A stretch of DNA of 62,176 bases, from positions 1 through 62,176 of the forward strand of contig JAIOYP010000019.1 of assembly GCA_021741155.1 (NCBI GenBank), in the 5' to 3' direction. Source of the DNA: Flavobacteriales bacterium. Lineage in GTDB: Bacteria > Bacteroidota > Bacteroidia > UBA10329. The position numbers and the translations under genes were made by a program. This document shows positions 26,613-35,645 of the stretch, piece after piece. Numbering within the stretch: position 1 is the stretch's first letter; each line of letters begins with the position of its first letter. The notes under the pieces were generated by a model, which saw only the letters and a list, made by a program, of their open reading frames with translations, was not told the origin of the DNA and made no database searches.

Positions 26613-27584
26613 ATGAAAGGACCAATCTCAAAATTTGCAGAAGAACATTTTCGTCATTTCAATGCCGCAGCATTGATGGATGCAGCCAAAGGCTATGAAA
26701 CTCATTTGGCCGAAGGCGGAAAGATGATGATAACCCTTGCTGGCGCGATGAGTACGGCCGAGTTGGGGCGTTCGTTGGCTGAGATTATCCGACAAGGAAA
26801 AGTGGACATCATTTCATGTACAGGTGCAAACCTTGAAGAGGATTTGATGAACCTCGTGGCGCACAATCACTACAAGCGCGTGCCTCATTATCGTGACCTT
26901 TCTCCTCAGGACGAATGGGATTTATTGGAAGATGGATTTAATAGAGTTACTGATACGTGTATTCCTGAAGAAGAGGCGTTCCGAAGATTGCAAAAGCACA
27001 TTTTCAAAGTGTGGAAAGATGCTCAGGATGCTGGCGAGCGGTTTCTTCCACATGAGTACATGTACAAGATTCTTTTGAACGGAGATTTGGAGCAATACTA
27101 CCAAATTGACCCTAAGAATTCGTGGATGTTGGCTGCTGCCGAACGCAACTTGCCAATCATTTGTCCAGGATGGGAAGACAGCACCATGGGAAACATCTTT
27201 GCTTCCTATTGCTACAAAGGCGAGTTGAACCCATCTACCATGAAATCGGGAATTGAATACATGATGTGGCTTTCTGATTGGTACATCCAGAATTCAAGCG
27301 GAAAAGGAGTTGGATTCTTCCAAATTGGTGGCGGAATTGCGGGCGATTTCCCAATCTGTGTGGTTCCAATGCTATATCAAGATCTTGAAATGACCGACAT
27401 TCCTTTCTGGAGTTATTTCTGCCAAATTTCGGACAGTACAACCAGCTATGGCTCCTATTCAGGAGCCGTTCCAAATGAGAAAATCACTTGGGGAAAACTG
27501 GACATCAACACACCAAAATTCATTGTAGAAAGCGATGCAACAATAGTTGCCCCGTTGATTTTTGCTTGGTTGCTTGATTGGTAA
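26613..27584 (+). CDS. Deoxyhypusine synthase family protein
   Basis: Deoxyhypusine synthase-like enzyme, 323 residues. The conserved NAD-dependent core is present (AGAMSTAELGRSLAEIIRQG, ISCTGANLEEDLMNL, PIICPGWEDSTMGNIFASY, GFFQIGGGIAGDFPICVVPM), and Lys295 in ITWGKLD corresponds to the lysine that forms the enzyme-substrate imine in eukaryotic DHS. Bacteria have no eIF5A, so the reaction is probably transfer of an aminobutyl group to another amine in polyamine synthesis, as known for bacterial DHS-like enzymes; this is inference. It sits alone between the EamA gene and the collagen operon, 84 bases upstream of the latter. Confidence 0.88.
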   Translation: MKGPISKFAEEHFRHFNAAALMDAAKGYETHLAEGGKMMITLAGAMSTAELGRSLAEIIRQGKVDIISCTGANLEEDLMNLVAHNHYKRVPHYRDLSPQDEWDLLEDGFNRVTDTCIPEEEAFRRLQKHIFKVWKDAQDAGERFLPHEYMYKILLNGDLEQYYQIDPKNSWMLAAAERNLPIICPGWEDSTMGNIFASYCYKGELNPSTMKSGIEYMMWLSDWYIQNSSGKGVGFFQIGGGIAGDFPICVVPMLYQDLEMTDIPFWSYFCQISDSTTSYGSYSGAVPNEKITWGKLDINTPKFIVESDATIVAPLIFAWLLDW

Positions 27585-27668
27585 GCCACTGAGCTGGAGA
27601 ATATGCGTCTGATGTCAGATAAAACTTCTCTACAATCTATTACCTTCATGCCTTCTCAAACACAGAAT

Positions 27669-28826
27669 ATGAAGTTTACTTTACAACTGACCTTTTTCTG
27701 GTTGCTGATTTCCATTTCTGCTTTAGCGCAGGACAACATGGGAATTGGAACACTTACGCCTGATCCGTCCGCCATATTGGAAGTGTCGAGTACAAACAAA
27801 GGCGTGCTTCTACCAAGACTGACTTCAGCTCAGAAAAATGGTATTGCCAGTCCTGCACAAGGGCTTTTCATTTTCGATACAACTACAGAGTCGTTTTGGT
27901 ATTACGATGGAATCCAATGGGTTGAGGCACTTGGTCCGATTGGCCCAGCAGGTCCGCAAGGCGTTCAAGGGCCGCAAGGGATTCAAGGTCCGACTGGGCC
28001 TCCTGGAGCAGATTCCAGCGTTCCCGGCCCAGCAGGTCCACAAGGATTGCAAGGCCCACAAGGAGTTCAAGGAATTACGGGTCCAACAGGCCCATTAGGT
28101 CCAATAGGCCCACAGGGACTTCAAGGATTACAGGGACCAGCGGGAATTCAAGGAATTGATGGCCCAACAGGAGCGCAAGGAGTTATAGGCCCAACGGGGC
28201 TTCAAGGCATAGACGGCCCAACTGGCTCGCAAGGCGTTCAAGGGCCAATTGGCCCAACAGGAACGCAAGGTGTTCAAGGTCCTACTGGTCCATCGGGTTC
28301 TGCGAGTTACAACCTGACTTTTACTTCAAATCCAAATGGAACGTATAGTTTGACTGACGATGGCGGAACGCTGACAACTACAGCTGGCTCGTGGCTTACA
28401 ACTGGAAACGCAAGCACCAATCCAGCTACTAATTTCATTGGAACCACCGATGGTCAGCCATTGGTCGTTAGAACAAACAACACAGAAAAAATGCGTGTGC
28501 TGGGCAATGGAGATATTTGGGTGGATGGCTCAAAACCCGTTCAGTTGAGAAGGTTTAATTGCAGCGGATGTGATAATCCCAATAGAAACACTGGAGTTTC
28601 TACAACTGATTACGTTGCCTTTATCGGTGGATTCTATCCGACCGCGAACAGCAATGCCGAAAGTACCCGTGCACGTATGTACTCTACTGGTGGCACATGG
28701 TGGTTTAAAGGCGATACAGAAGGCCCAAGCGGTGAAGATTGGAGCGTGGATGTCGTCTTTATAAAACTGGAATTGGTTGACGATCAGCGTCCAGCAAGCT
28801 CAACTGGAGGGGGAACAGGGTTCTAA
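27669..28826 (+). CDS. Collagen-like surface protein 1
   Basis: Exported protein of 385 residues. Signal peptide [21 protein letters not shown]; a conserved head (about 22-92: [42 protein letters not shown]); a collagen-like G-X-Y stretch (about 93-210, rich in [22 protein letters not shown]); and a globular C-terminal domain with [20 protein letters not shown] (tail-fibre style) and [12 protein letters not shown]. No T9SS sorting domain. The stop overlaps the next start as TAATG. The ATG at 27669 was chosen over 27603 because it starts the signal peptide. Probably a trimeric surface fibre; the location is inferred. Confidence 0.85.
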   Translation: MKFTLQLTFFWLLISISALAQDNMGIGTLTPDPSAILEVSSTNKGVLLPRLTSAQKNGIASPAQGLFIFDTTTESFWYYDGIQWVEALGPIGPAGPQGVQGPQGIQGPTGPPGADSSVPGPAGPQGLQGPQGVQGITGPTGPLGPIGPQGLQGLQGPAGIQGIDGPTGAQGVIGPTGLQGIDGPTGSQGVQGPIGPTGTQGVQGPTGPSGSASYNLTFTSNPNGTYSLTDDGGTLTTTAGSWLTTGNASTNPATNFIGTTDGQPLVVRTNNTEKMRVLGNGDIWVDGSKPVQLRRFNCSGCDNPNRNTGVSTTDYVAFIGGFYPTANSNAESTRARMYSTGGTWWFKGDTEGPSGEDWSVDVVFIKLELVDDQRPASSTGGGTGF

Positions 28827-29980
28827 TGAGACGAATCATTGTCATATCATTTTTGGTTTTGGGCAGTTATTCGCTATTTGCTCAACAGCGGGTTGGTGTT
28901 GGAACCATGAATCCAGATGCAACAGCGCAATTGGAGCTAGCTTCTACAAGCAAAGGAGTTTTGATTCCAAGAATGACAAGTGCTCAGCGGCAAATGATTC
29001 CGAACCCTACAAATGGGCTTTTGGTGTTTGACGTTACCACAGTTGGTTTCTGGTATTTTGATGGTGTGCAATGGGTTCAACCTTTTGGCCCAACAGGCCC
29101 TCAAGGCCCAGTTGGTATAGTCGGAATTGATGGCTCAACGGGCCCGCAAGGGCCAACTGGCCTAGCATCAACAGTTGTTGGCCCTATTGGAATTGGCGGA
29201 ATTACGGGAAATCAAGGTCTTCAAGGCCCTACAGGTCCAACTGGACCCCAAGGAGGCGTTGGAATTGACGGAATTGATGGAATCACAGGAGCTCAAGGGC
29301 CAGTTGGAGCAGCAGGTCCACAGGGAACCCAGGGAATTGTGGGCGTGCAAGGATTAGTTGGAAACACGGGTCCTCAAGGAATAGCAGGTATTTCAGGGAG
29401 CACTGGACCACAAGGAATTACAGGAGTTTCTGGCCCAACTGGCCCTATGGGACCTCTAAGTTTTAATACGGCAATTGCCATCGGGGCGAATGGTTTATTG
29501 GAAGTTACGGATCCGCAATCAACACTTTATTCGCAGCAGGCAGCTTGGATGACGTTAGGTAATACAGGAACCAATCCCGCCAATAACTTTGTGGGAACCA
29601 CAGATGCTCAAGATTTGAATATTGCCACAGCTGGAACAGAAAGAATGCGAGCGCTCTCCAACGGAGATGTTTGGGTAGATGGCAGTAAACCATTTTTGTT
29701 GCAAAGGTTTAACTGCAATGGGTGCGATGACCCGAATAGAAACACAGGGGTTTCTACTGCGGATTATGTGGCTTGGATTGCTGGGTTTTACCCAACTTCG
29801 GGTGGCAATTGTCATTCAACCTCGTCCCGAATGTATAGTAGTGGTGGCACGTGGTGGTTTAAGGGAGACAATCAAGGATCTAGTTCGGAGGATTGGAATA
29901 TTGATGTTCTTTTTCTGAAACTGGAAATGGCAGACGACCAACGACCAGCATCAGCTCAAGGAGGTGGAACGGGGTTCTAA
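28826..29980 (+). CDS. Collagen-like surface protein 2 (paralogue of 1)
   Basis: Paralogue of the preceding protein, 384 residues, with the same order: signal peptide (about 1-20, ending FAQQ), head with [24 protein letters not shown] stretch (about 90-208, for example [16 protein letters not shown]), and a C-terminal domain sharing WLTx[47 protein letters not shown] and DDQRPAS with protein 1. The two C-terminal domains are closely similar while the G-X-Y stretches differ, as expected of duplication followed by repeat drift. No sorting domain. It begins inside the stop of gene 1 and ends one base before gene 3. Confidence 0.85.
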   Translation: MRRIIVISFLVLGSYSLFAQQRVGVGTMNPDATAQLELASTSKGVLIPRMTSAQRQMIPNPTNGLLVFDVTTVGFWYFDGVQWVQPFGPTGPQGPVGIVGIDGSTGPQGPTGLASTVVGPIGIGGITGNQGLQGPTGPTGPQGGVGIDGIDGITGAQGPVGAAGPQGTQGIVGVQGLVGNTGPQGIAGISGSTGPQGITGVSGPTGPMGPLSFNTAIAIGANGLLEVTDPQSTLYSQQAAWMTLGNTGTNPANNFVGTTDAQDLNIATAGTERMRALSNGDVWVDGSKPFLLQRFNCNGCDDPNRNTGVSTADYVAWIAGFYPTSGGNCHSTSSRMYSSGGTWWFKGDNQGSSSEDWNIDVLFLKLEMADDQRPASAQGGGTGF

Positions 29981-29981
29981 C

Positions 29982-32240
29982 ATGAGCAATCGAATTCAAA
30001 TACTCTTTTCGATTTTAATCGTATTCGGTCTGAAAGCCAGCGCTCAACAACCGAATATGGGCGTGGGAACGTTGAATCCAGACCCATCTGCTTTGCTTGA
30101 GTTACAAGCCAATAATATGGGCTTTCTTATTACCAGAATGACCACAACCCAAAAACTGGGCATTACCAATCCAGCAACAGGTCTTTTGGTTTACGACCTC
30201 AACACGCAATCGTTCTGGTATTTTGATGGGACTGTTTGGGTGGAGGCAATTGGACCGCAGGGTCCACAAGGCCCGCAGGGACCAACGGGTCCGCAAGGAG
30301 TGGCGGGCACGATTGGAGTTGATGGGGTAACCGGTCCAACAGGCCCAACGGGTCCGGCAGGTGTGAACGGAACACAAGGAATCAATGGTGCTCCGGGAGT
30401 TGCTGGTGTTACTGGTCCTTCAGGATTGACCGGTCCAACTGGCCCAACAGGCTCTGCTGGTGTTCAAGGAATTGCAGGAGTAATGGGCCCAACTGGACCA
30501 ACAGGTTCGATTGGTTTGACTGGAGCACAAGGAAATCCAGGTCCAACTGGCCCACAAGGAATTGCTGGCAACGATGGCATTGATGGGGTAACTGGTCCGC
30601 AAGGGTTGGTGGGGCCAACCGGACCTGCTGGCCCGATAGGTGTAGATGGGCCAACGGGAGCAACAGGAATTGTGGGTCCAACTGGCGCAATCGGCCCCAC
30701 TGGTGCTGATGGAGCAACAGGCGTTGGTGTTCAAGGGCCAACTGGACCGACTGGACCTACTGGATCTCAGGGACTACAAGGAAATGATGGCCCTCAAGGT
30801 ATTCAAGGGCCAACTGGCGCAATAGGCCCTCAAGGATTGATTGGCCTCACTGGTATTGATGGCCCAACGGGTCCGCAAGGCAGCACAGGCCCTATCGGTC
30901 CAGACGGGCTGCAAGGAATTCAGGGCATTGCTGGCCCCACAGGACCTCAGGGATTAATAGGCTCAACCGGTCCTGATGGAGCTGTCGGCCCTACAGGCGC
31001 ACAAGGGATTGTAGGTCCGACAGGTGCACAGGGAATTCAAGGTATCGATGGCCCAACGGGAGCACAAGGAATTGTTGGACCAACAGGAGCCACTGGGGCA
31101 ACGGGAGCTACAGGGACATTTACTGGCGGAACCTTAGGTCAGACGCTTCGCCATGATGGGACCACTTGGGTTGCCACCAGCAACCTGTTCAATGATCCGA
31201 ATACGAATAACATCGGCATCGGTACGACAACTGCAACACTTTCTCTTCAGATAGCCACAACGGATGCCATCGGAGTTCCAGCCGGAACAACGGCCCAAAG
31301 ACCCGGTGGCGTAGTACCAACAGGGGCAATGCGATACAACACGACTTTAGGGGCGATGGAGGTTTACACGGGAACGGCTTGGATTAATATCAATACACCA
31401 CCTATTGGAGCCACGTATATTCAATGGGCAAATGCAGCCGACCCGAATACCATTTATCCCAATACAGTATGGGCAAGTTCTGATATTACGAACGGAAACT
31501 TTATCCGCGCCAGAGGAGGAGGCGCCAATGTGGCTGCTGCTGCCGCTCTTACCGGAGTGCCGCAAGGTGATGCTTTTGAAGACCATACCCATGCTGCGGG
31601 AGGTACAGCGGCTGGTTCAGGAGCATTGACCACATCAGCTGCTGGGGCACATGACCATAATTGGGGAGGATGGTGGAGCAACGATGATTCTAGACAATAC
31701 ACAAATGACAATGGTAACGGAGCTGGCAACACCTATTCTGATGGGGCCTTCTGGTGGGGAGGAACAAACGGCACTACAAACGAATATACGTCTAGAACAT
31801 CCAGCACTATTGGAAATCATGCGCATGGCGGCACCACCTCAGGTGCAAATCCTTATTCAGGCAACATTTGGATTCCATATGACGATAACACTTCTTCCAA
31901 TGTGAAGGATATTTCCCCAGGAAGCAACCCATCTCAATGCGGTGGAGGTTGGGATGGAAGACAAACATTCGGCAATTTTATGGGCAGGCTGAATGACAAC
32001 TGTATGAATCATAACCACACAATTACTGCCGATGGAAGCCATTCACACACAGACAACTTCTATGCACACCGTCACTGGCTCAAGGCGAGAGCCACATCCG
32101 CAGCATCGACTCATACGCACACCGTTCCTGATCACGGCCACTCCGTTTCTGTAACGGTAATCGGAGCCATAACGGGAACATCAGCCACAGAGACCAGACC
32201 AGATAATGTGGCTGTCATATTTTGGAGAAGAACAAACTGA
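29982..32240 (+). CDS. Collagen-like protein 3 with phage tail-fibre-like HxH-rich tip
   Basis: Exported protein of 752 residues. Signal peptide about 1-21 (ending KASAQQ); the head shared with proteins 1 and 2 ([32 protein letters not shown]); about 95 G-X-Y triplets (about 90-385, many GPTGPTG, one interruption near GATGVGVQG); a linker with [20 protein letters not shown]; and a C-terminal domain of about 280 residues resembling long tail fibre tips. The tip has eight HxH motifs (DHTH, HDH, HAH, HNH, HSH, HRH, HTH, HGH) and ends [14 protein letters not shown], like the ETRPxNxA end of tail fibre proteins. In T4 gp37 such motifs bind iron. The stop overlaps the next start as TGATG. Confidence 0.85.
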   Translation: MSNRIQILFSILIVFGLKASAQQPNMGVGTLNPDPSALLELQANNMGFLITRMTTTQKLGITNPATGLLVYDLNTQSFWYFDGTVWVEAIGPQGPQGPQGPTGPQGVAGTIGVDGVTGPTGPTGPAGVNGTQGINGAPGVAGVTGPSGLTGPTGPTGSAGVQGIAGVMGPTGPTGSIGLTGAQGNPGPTGPQGIAGNDGIDGVTGPQGLVGPTGPAGPIGVDGPTGATGIVGPTGAIGPTGADGATGVGVQGPTGPTGPTGSQGLQGNDGPQGIQGPTGAIGPQGLIGLTGIDGPTGPQGSTGPIGPDGLQGIQGIAGPTGPQGLIGSTGPDGAVGPTGAQGIVGPTGAQGIQGIDGPTGAQGIVGPTGATGATGATGTFTGGTLGQTLRHDGTTWVATSNLFNDPNTNNIGIGTTTATLSLQIATTDAIGVPAGTTAQRPGGVVPTGAMRYNTTLGAMEVYTGTAWININTPPIGATYIQWANAADPNTIYPNTVWASSDITNGNFIRARGGGANVAAAAALTGVPQGDAFEDHTHAAGGTAAGSGALTTSAAGAHDHNWGGWWSNDDSRQYTNDNGNGAGNTYSDGAFWWGGTNGTTNEYTSRTSSTIGNHAHGGTTSGANPYSGNIWIPYDDNTSSNVKDISPGSNPSQCGGGWDGRQTFGNFMGRLNDNCMNHNHTITADGSHSHTDNFYAHRHWLKARATSAASTHTHTVPDHGHSVSVTVIGAITGTSATETRPDNVAVIFWRRTN

Positions 32241-33457
32241 TGAATCGGCTTCTATATATCGCGCTGCTCTTGCTTCCGTTGGTTTCTATCGGACAGACGG
32301 AATTTGTCATCAACAAGGGAACAGACATCCGCATAAACCCTGGTTGTCAGGTCATTTTTGCGGAAGGCGGAATTCAGAATGAGGCTGGACAACTTTCCAA
32401 TGCGGGAGAGTTAGTCGTTGAGGGAAACATTCTAAATGCTGGAACTCTTGCCGGAGGAACCTCATCTGGGATATTCAGGGTATTGAATGATATTGAGAAC
32501 AATGGCCAAATGCAGCCCGGCCAAAGCTTGTTTGAGTTGTATGGTGATGATCAGTTTCTGCGCGGTTCGCAACAATTGAACTTCTATAACCTCACTTTAA
32601 TCGGTGGTGGCGTAAAGTATATGCTTCAAAACATTGAAACAGCTGGAACGCTTGACCTCACAGACCGCGAATTCAGAGCAACCTCTAAAACAGTTTTCCA
32701 TATCAATACCACGCCCGCTACGGTTCTTGCCATTCACGATCAGGGGTTTGTGAGTGCAGATGCTGGTGGCGGACTATCTCGCGTTACCAATTCTTCACAG
32801 GACTATTTCTTCCCGGTCGGTAGCACGCAGAACAATTTCAAGATTAGACCAGTGACCATTGCCCCTAATGGAGGAACGAATACTTACAAGGTGAGATACG
32901 CACCCGGACCTACACCGAATTCAATCCAAAGAAGTTCAGAACTCTATTACGTCAATCCTATTTTTTACCATGATATGACTCGCACAGATGGTGATGCTTC
33001 GGGAGCGATTACTGTTTTTTATGAGGAGGTTTCAGACGGGAAATTTGAAACATTGGCACATCAGGAATCAGATTTTTGGCACGAAAGCGCGGGAACAATC
33101 GTAGGGCCGCTGTTGGGAAGTGGACCAGAATTGATGTCTTACAAAACACCCGATTGGGATTTCAGCACACCCGAAATAGCCTTGGCAGCCTTGGCAACGG
33201 AGATATTCGTTCCGAACGTGTTTTCTCCAAATGAGGATGGCCACAATGACGTTTTCAAACCTCGCGGAACAGAACCGTTCGAATACGAAATGCGCATTTA
33301 CGACCGTTGGGGAAATCTCGTTTTTGAATCGAAAGAACTGGCAAAAGGCTGGGACGGCACCTTCAAAGGCGCGCCAATGAACAGCGCGGTCTTCGTTTAC
33401 TACGTCCTTTCGGCAGGAGAGGTCATTTCTAAAGGAAACGTGACCTTGCTTAGATGA
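32240..33457 (+). CDS. T9SS type B sorting-domain surface protein
   Basis: Exported protein of 405 residues: signal peptide ([19 protein letters not shown]), an N-terminal beta-rich region (about 20-300; FAEGGIQNEAGQLSNAGELV) likely forming a solenoid or barrel-like passenger, and a type B gliding-motility-associated C-terminal domain (NVFSPNEDGHNDVFKP, EMRIYDRWGNLVFES, WDGTFKGAPMNSAVFVYYV). It is the cargo of the T9SS, and the PorP/SprF gene that follows overlaps it by four bases. The ATG at 32240-32242 overlaps the preceding stop. The operon context suggests that it acts with the three collagen-like proteins at the surface; this is inference. Confidence 0.88.
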   Translation: MNRLLYIALLLLPLVSIGQTEFVINKGTDIRINPGCQVIFAEGGIQNEAGQLSNAGELVVEGNILNAGTLAGGTSSGIFRVLNDIENNGQMQPGQSLFELYGDDQFLRGSQQLNFYNLTLIGGGVKYMLQNIETAGTLDLTDREFRATSKTVFHINTTPATVLAIHDQGFVSADAGGGLSRVTNSSQDYFFPVGSTQNNFKIRPVTIAPNGGTNTYKVRYAPGPTPNSIQRSSELYYVNPIFYHDMTRTDGDASGAITVFYEEVSDGKFETLAHQESDFWHESAGTIVGPLLGSGPELMSYKTPDWDFSTPEIALAALATEIFVPNVFSPNEDGHNDVFKPRGTEPFEYEMRIYDRWGNLVFESKELAKGWDGTFKGAPMNSAVFVYYVLSAGEVISKGNVTLLR

Positions 33458-34488
33458 GGTCAATTATCACATATCTGTTGATACTCGCTTCAACGTTTGC
33501 GTTTGGACAAGACATCCATTTTGTGCAGTTTACAGAAACGCCTCAGCTCGTCAATCCTGGATTGACAGGCGTTTTTGAAGGAAAGATGAGAATCATTGTA
33601 AACTACCGCGATCAATGGGCAACGGTAGATGCACCTTACCGCACCTTCGGGTTTAATTACGACCACCGCATCACTCCCAAAAAACTGAAGAAAAAGGCAA
33701 GTTTGGCTGTTGGTGTGGCGGCCTTTAGAGACGATGCCGGAGACCTTGGCCTTCACACAACTTCAGGGGTTATCAGCTTGGCAAGCACTTTAAATCTTAC
33801 CCGAGAACAGTCGGTTACAGCAGGGATCCAAAGTGGAATTATTTACCGTGGTGTAGATATGACCAATGCCATTTGGGGAAGCCAATATGATGGCGATAAC
33901 TATGACCCAACCGTTTCTTCTGGCGAAGTCAGCAACTTCAATTCGTTCATATCGCCCGATGTTTCGCTCGGTTTTTCGTGGAACTACAACCAGCCACTTG
34001 GCATTGGCCCTTTTCGCGATTTACAAGTGCATGCCGGAACAGGTCTTTTTCACCTCAATCGCCCCAAACAGAAATTCAATTTGGGCCAAGATGATAGATT
34101 GAACATGCGTTGGACCCTGCATGCCGATGCCATGATGGGACTCGGAAATGGCCGTAGCTACATCGTTCCCATGTTTCTGTTCCAGCTGCAAGGAAAATCT
34201 ACCGAAGCGGTTTTTGGAGCTCTTTACCGCTTCATGCTAAAAGAAGCTGCCCAAGTAACCGGATTTGTGAAAGGCGGTGCCCTTAGCCTTGGTGCTACCT
34301 ACCGCTGGGGCGATGCCATTACGCCTATGGTGGCCGTAGAATACCTCTATTTCCGATTGGGAGTAAGCTACGATGTCAACGTTTCCAAACTCCACAAGGC
34401 CACAGGTTTTCAGGGCGGGCTTGAGGTTTCGCTCAAATGCACCATTGCTGATGGATTCTACTACTCTGGTCGTCAGTCAAAAAAGTAG
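33454..34488 (+). CDS. PorP/SprF family type IX secretion membrane protein
   Basis: Second PorP/SprF outer-membrane protein in the window, 344 residues. A signal peptide (about 1-18) is followed by the family opening DIHFVQFTETPQLVNPGLTG and a beta-barrel (VNYRDQWATVDAPYRTFGFNYDH and many short strands). It overlaps the type B cargo gene by four bases (ATGA), and is the last gene of the collagen operon. It is divergent in sequence from the copy at 7418-8359, so the two are probably old paralogues serving different cargo. A bidirectional terminator follows. Confidence 0.92.
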   Translation: MRSIITYLLILASTFAFGQDIHFVQFTETPQLVNPGLTGVFEGKMRIIVNYRDQWATVDAPYRTFGFNYDHRITPKKLKKKASLAVGVAAFRDDAGDLGLHTTSGVISLASTLNLTREQSVTAGIQSGIIYRGVDMTNAIWGSQYDGDNYDPTVSSGEVSNFNSFISPDVSLGFSWNYNQPLGIGPFRDLQVHAGTGLFHLNRPKQKFNLGQDDRLNMRWTLHADAMMGLGNGRSYIVPMFLFQLQGKSTEAVFGALYRFMLKEAAQVTGFVKGGALSLGATYRWGDAITPMVAVEYLYFRLGVSYDVNVSKLHKATGFQGGLEVSLKCTIADGFYYSGRQSKK

Positions 34489-34500
34489 GGTTATCAGGGT

Positions 34501-34625
34501 AGAGACGCGATTTATCGCGTCTCCTGCAACATGGATACGCGATTCATCGCCTCTCCTGCAACATGGATACGCGATTCATCGCCTCTCCACGGATTAATAA
34601 GAGACGCATTGCATGCGTCTCTACA
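34501..34625. repeat. GAGACGC-type palindromes with a 32-bp tandem repeat
   Basis: Three related short units: a perfect palindrome GAGACGCGAT-TT-ATCGCGTCTC (34502-34523), a 32-bp unit repeated in tandem (34531-34562 and a partial copy from 34563), and GAGACGCAT-TGC-ATGCGTCTC (34601-34621). Such palindromes are widespread in Bacteroidetes intergenic DNA. No protein is encoded here. Confidence 0.8.
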
Positions 34626-34631
34626 GGAAAA

Positions 34632-34661
34632 AAAAGGCGACATCCGAAAATGCCGCCTTTT
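34632..34661. terminator. Bidirectional terminator between collagen operon and convergent small gene
   Basis: Stem AAAAGGCG.CAT / ATG.CGCCTTTT with one mismatch and loop CCGAAA; T-rich on both sides. It lies between the PorP/SprF stop (34488) and the end of the minus-strand ORF at 34693. Confidence 0.7.
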
Positions 34662-34692
34662 CTGTTTTCATCCAATGGGTCGGATGTTTCGG

Positions 34693-34992
34693 TCACATGC
34701 TGAAATTCTCATTGGGGTATGTGCCACCTGGTTCAAGATTGATGGTACGAATCTGCGTACCGTAACCCATTCGGCTCACCTTCATGGAGGCCTCCACCGC
34801 CACTGGCAGGTCGCCAATAATCAACGAATAGAGCCCCATAGTATCGGTGAAAACCTCAACAATTTCACCGCTGCTATCGGGCATTGGTACCGTAACCATT
34901 ACAGATGCACCGCTCAATGGCATGTTCATCATGTCGGTTACTTTACCGCTGATGGTGTATATCGCCAATTGTCTATTGCAGATTCTTTCCAA
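34693..34992 (-). pseudogene. Orphan carboxypeptidase-regulatory-like domain (likely fragment)
   Basis: A 99-residue ORF with the beta-sandwich of CarboxypepD_reg/CNA-B-like domains: YTISGKVTDMMNMPLSGASV, then FTDTMGLYSLIIGDLPVAVE and VSRMGYGTQIRTINLEPGG. Such domains normally start TonB receptors or other exported proteins, but here there is no signal peptide, no ATG (start TTG at 34990-34992) and no following barrel. An in-frame stop lies about ten codons upstream. I therefore call it a fragment of a once larger surface protein rather than an intact gene. It shares similarity in type, not closely in sequence, with the plug-side domain of the TonB receptor at 38743-41106. Confidence 0.5.
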
Positions 34993-35177
34993 ATCTACTT
35001 GGGGGGCGTACGCAATCGTTTATCTCAATTGGGGAAAGTTGCGGACATGCATTAAAGATAAATTCCCTTTACGAACGCCATGCTACTTTCCTGCACTCAA
35101 GGATATATCGGCCCCCTTTTTCTGGAGCTTGCCTAGTATTTGGCAGCGTTGATAAAAATGGTTCAATAAAAGAGACC

Positions 35178-35242
35178 CTTCCTTCGTCAGGGAAGCAAGT
35201 AGTTGGGTTCGGCTTATCCGTTTGTTTCCCTGACGAAGGAAG
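35178..35242. repeat. 17-bp perfect inverted repeat
   Basis: Arms at 35178-35194 and 35226-35242 (CTTCCTTCGTCAGGGAA and its exact reverse complement), separated by 31 bases. It lies in the gene-poor stretch between the fragment at 34693-34992 and the minisatellite. No T-run, so a terminator is not the obvious reading; a transposon-derived remnant or regulatory structure is possible. Confidence 0.7.
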
Positions 35243-35292
35243 AGAACCGTTTCAGGCAACTCCACCATCTGTGATGCACTTTCTTTGGCTCA

Positions 35293-35481
35293 ATACTTAG
35301 CAGAAATGCGCATATTTTTAGCAAAAATCCACATGTTTTTGCTAATAATACATGTATTATTAGAAAATATATCCATCATTTTGATAAGAATCTTCATGTT
35401 TTTGAAAAGAACATCTGCATTCTTAAAAAGCACATCTGTGTTCTTAAAAAGAATATCTGCTTCTTTGGCAATAACATGCAT
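35293..35481 (-). repeat. 21-bp degenerate tandem repeat encoding heptads
   Basis: Nine tandem 21-bp units. On the minus strand they read as heptads such as ADILFKN, TDVLFKN, ADVLFKN, MKILIKM, MDIFSNN, TCIISKN, MWIFAKN. The minus ORF is 67 residues (35290-35493, MDKKMHVIAKE start); the plus strand is also open over the array. The DNA is AT-rich and unlike its neighbours. Whether either strand is expressed is unknown. The remaining 34993-35645 interval, apart from this array and the hairpins, holds nothing I can identify. Confidence 0.65.
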
Positions 35482-35529
35482 CTTTTTATCCATTACACCA
35501 AAATTTCAACTCTTCCAAAAGGTCTCCGT

Positions 35530-35557
35530 CATAGAGTTCGAGAATTCGAACTCTATG
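35530..35557. repeat. 12-bp perfect hairpin
   Basis: CATAGAGTTCGA / TCGAACTCTATG with loop GAAT, 116 bases upstream of the M43 protease start. No U-tract. It could be a protein-binding palindrome or a transcript structure. Confidence 0.6.
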
Positions 35558-35645
35558 CAGATGGTTTTTAACTCAGTACTGAGGTGATGCAAGGAATAAA
35601 CGCTAGAAGTACCTCGCTAAAACGGTGACTACGTAATTTAGCGCC

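Noticed and set aside
34531..35055. 174-residue plus-strand ORF across the GAGACGC repeats
   Set aside because: It starts inside tandem intergenic repeats and then runs opposite the carboxypeptidase-regulatory-like fragment; no homology is recognisable.
35285..35587. 100-residue plus-strand ORF over the 21-bp array
   Set aside because: It is open because the repeat lacks stops on both strands; the minus-strand reading has the cleaner heptads. Kept only as part of the repeat finding.
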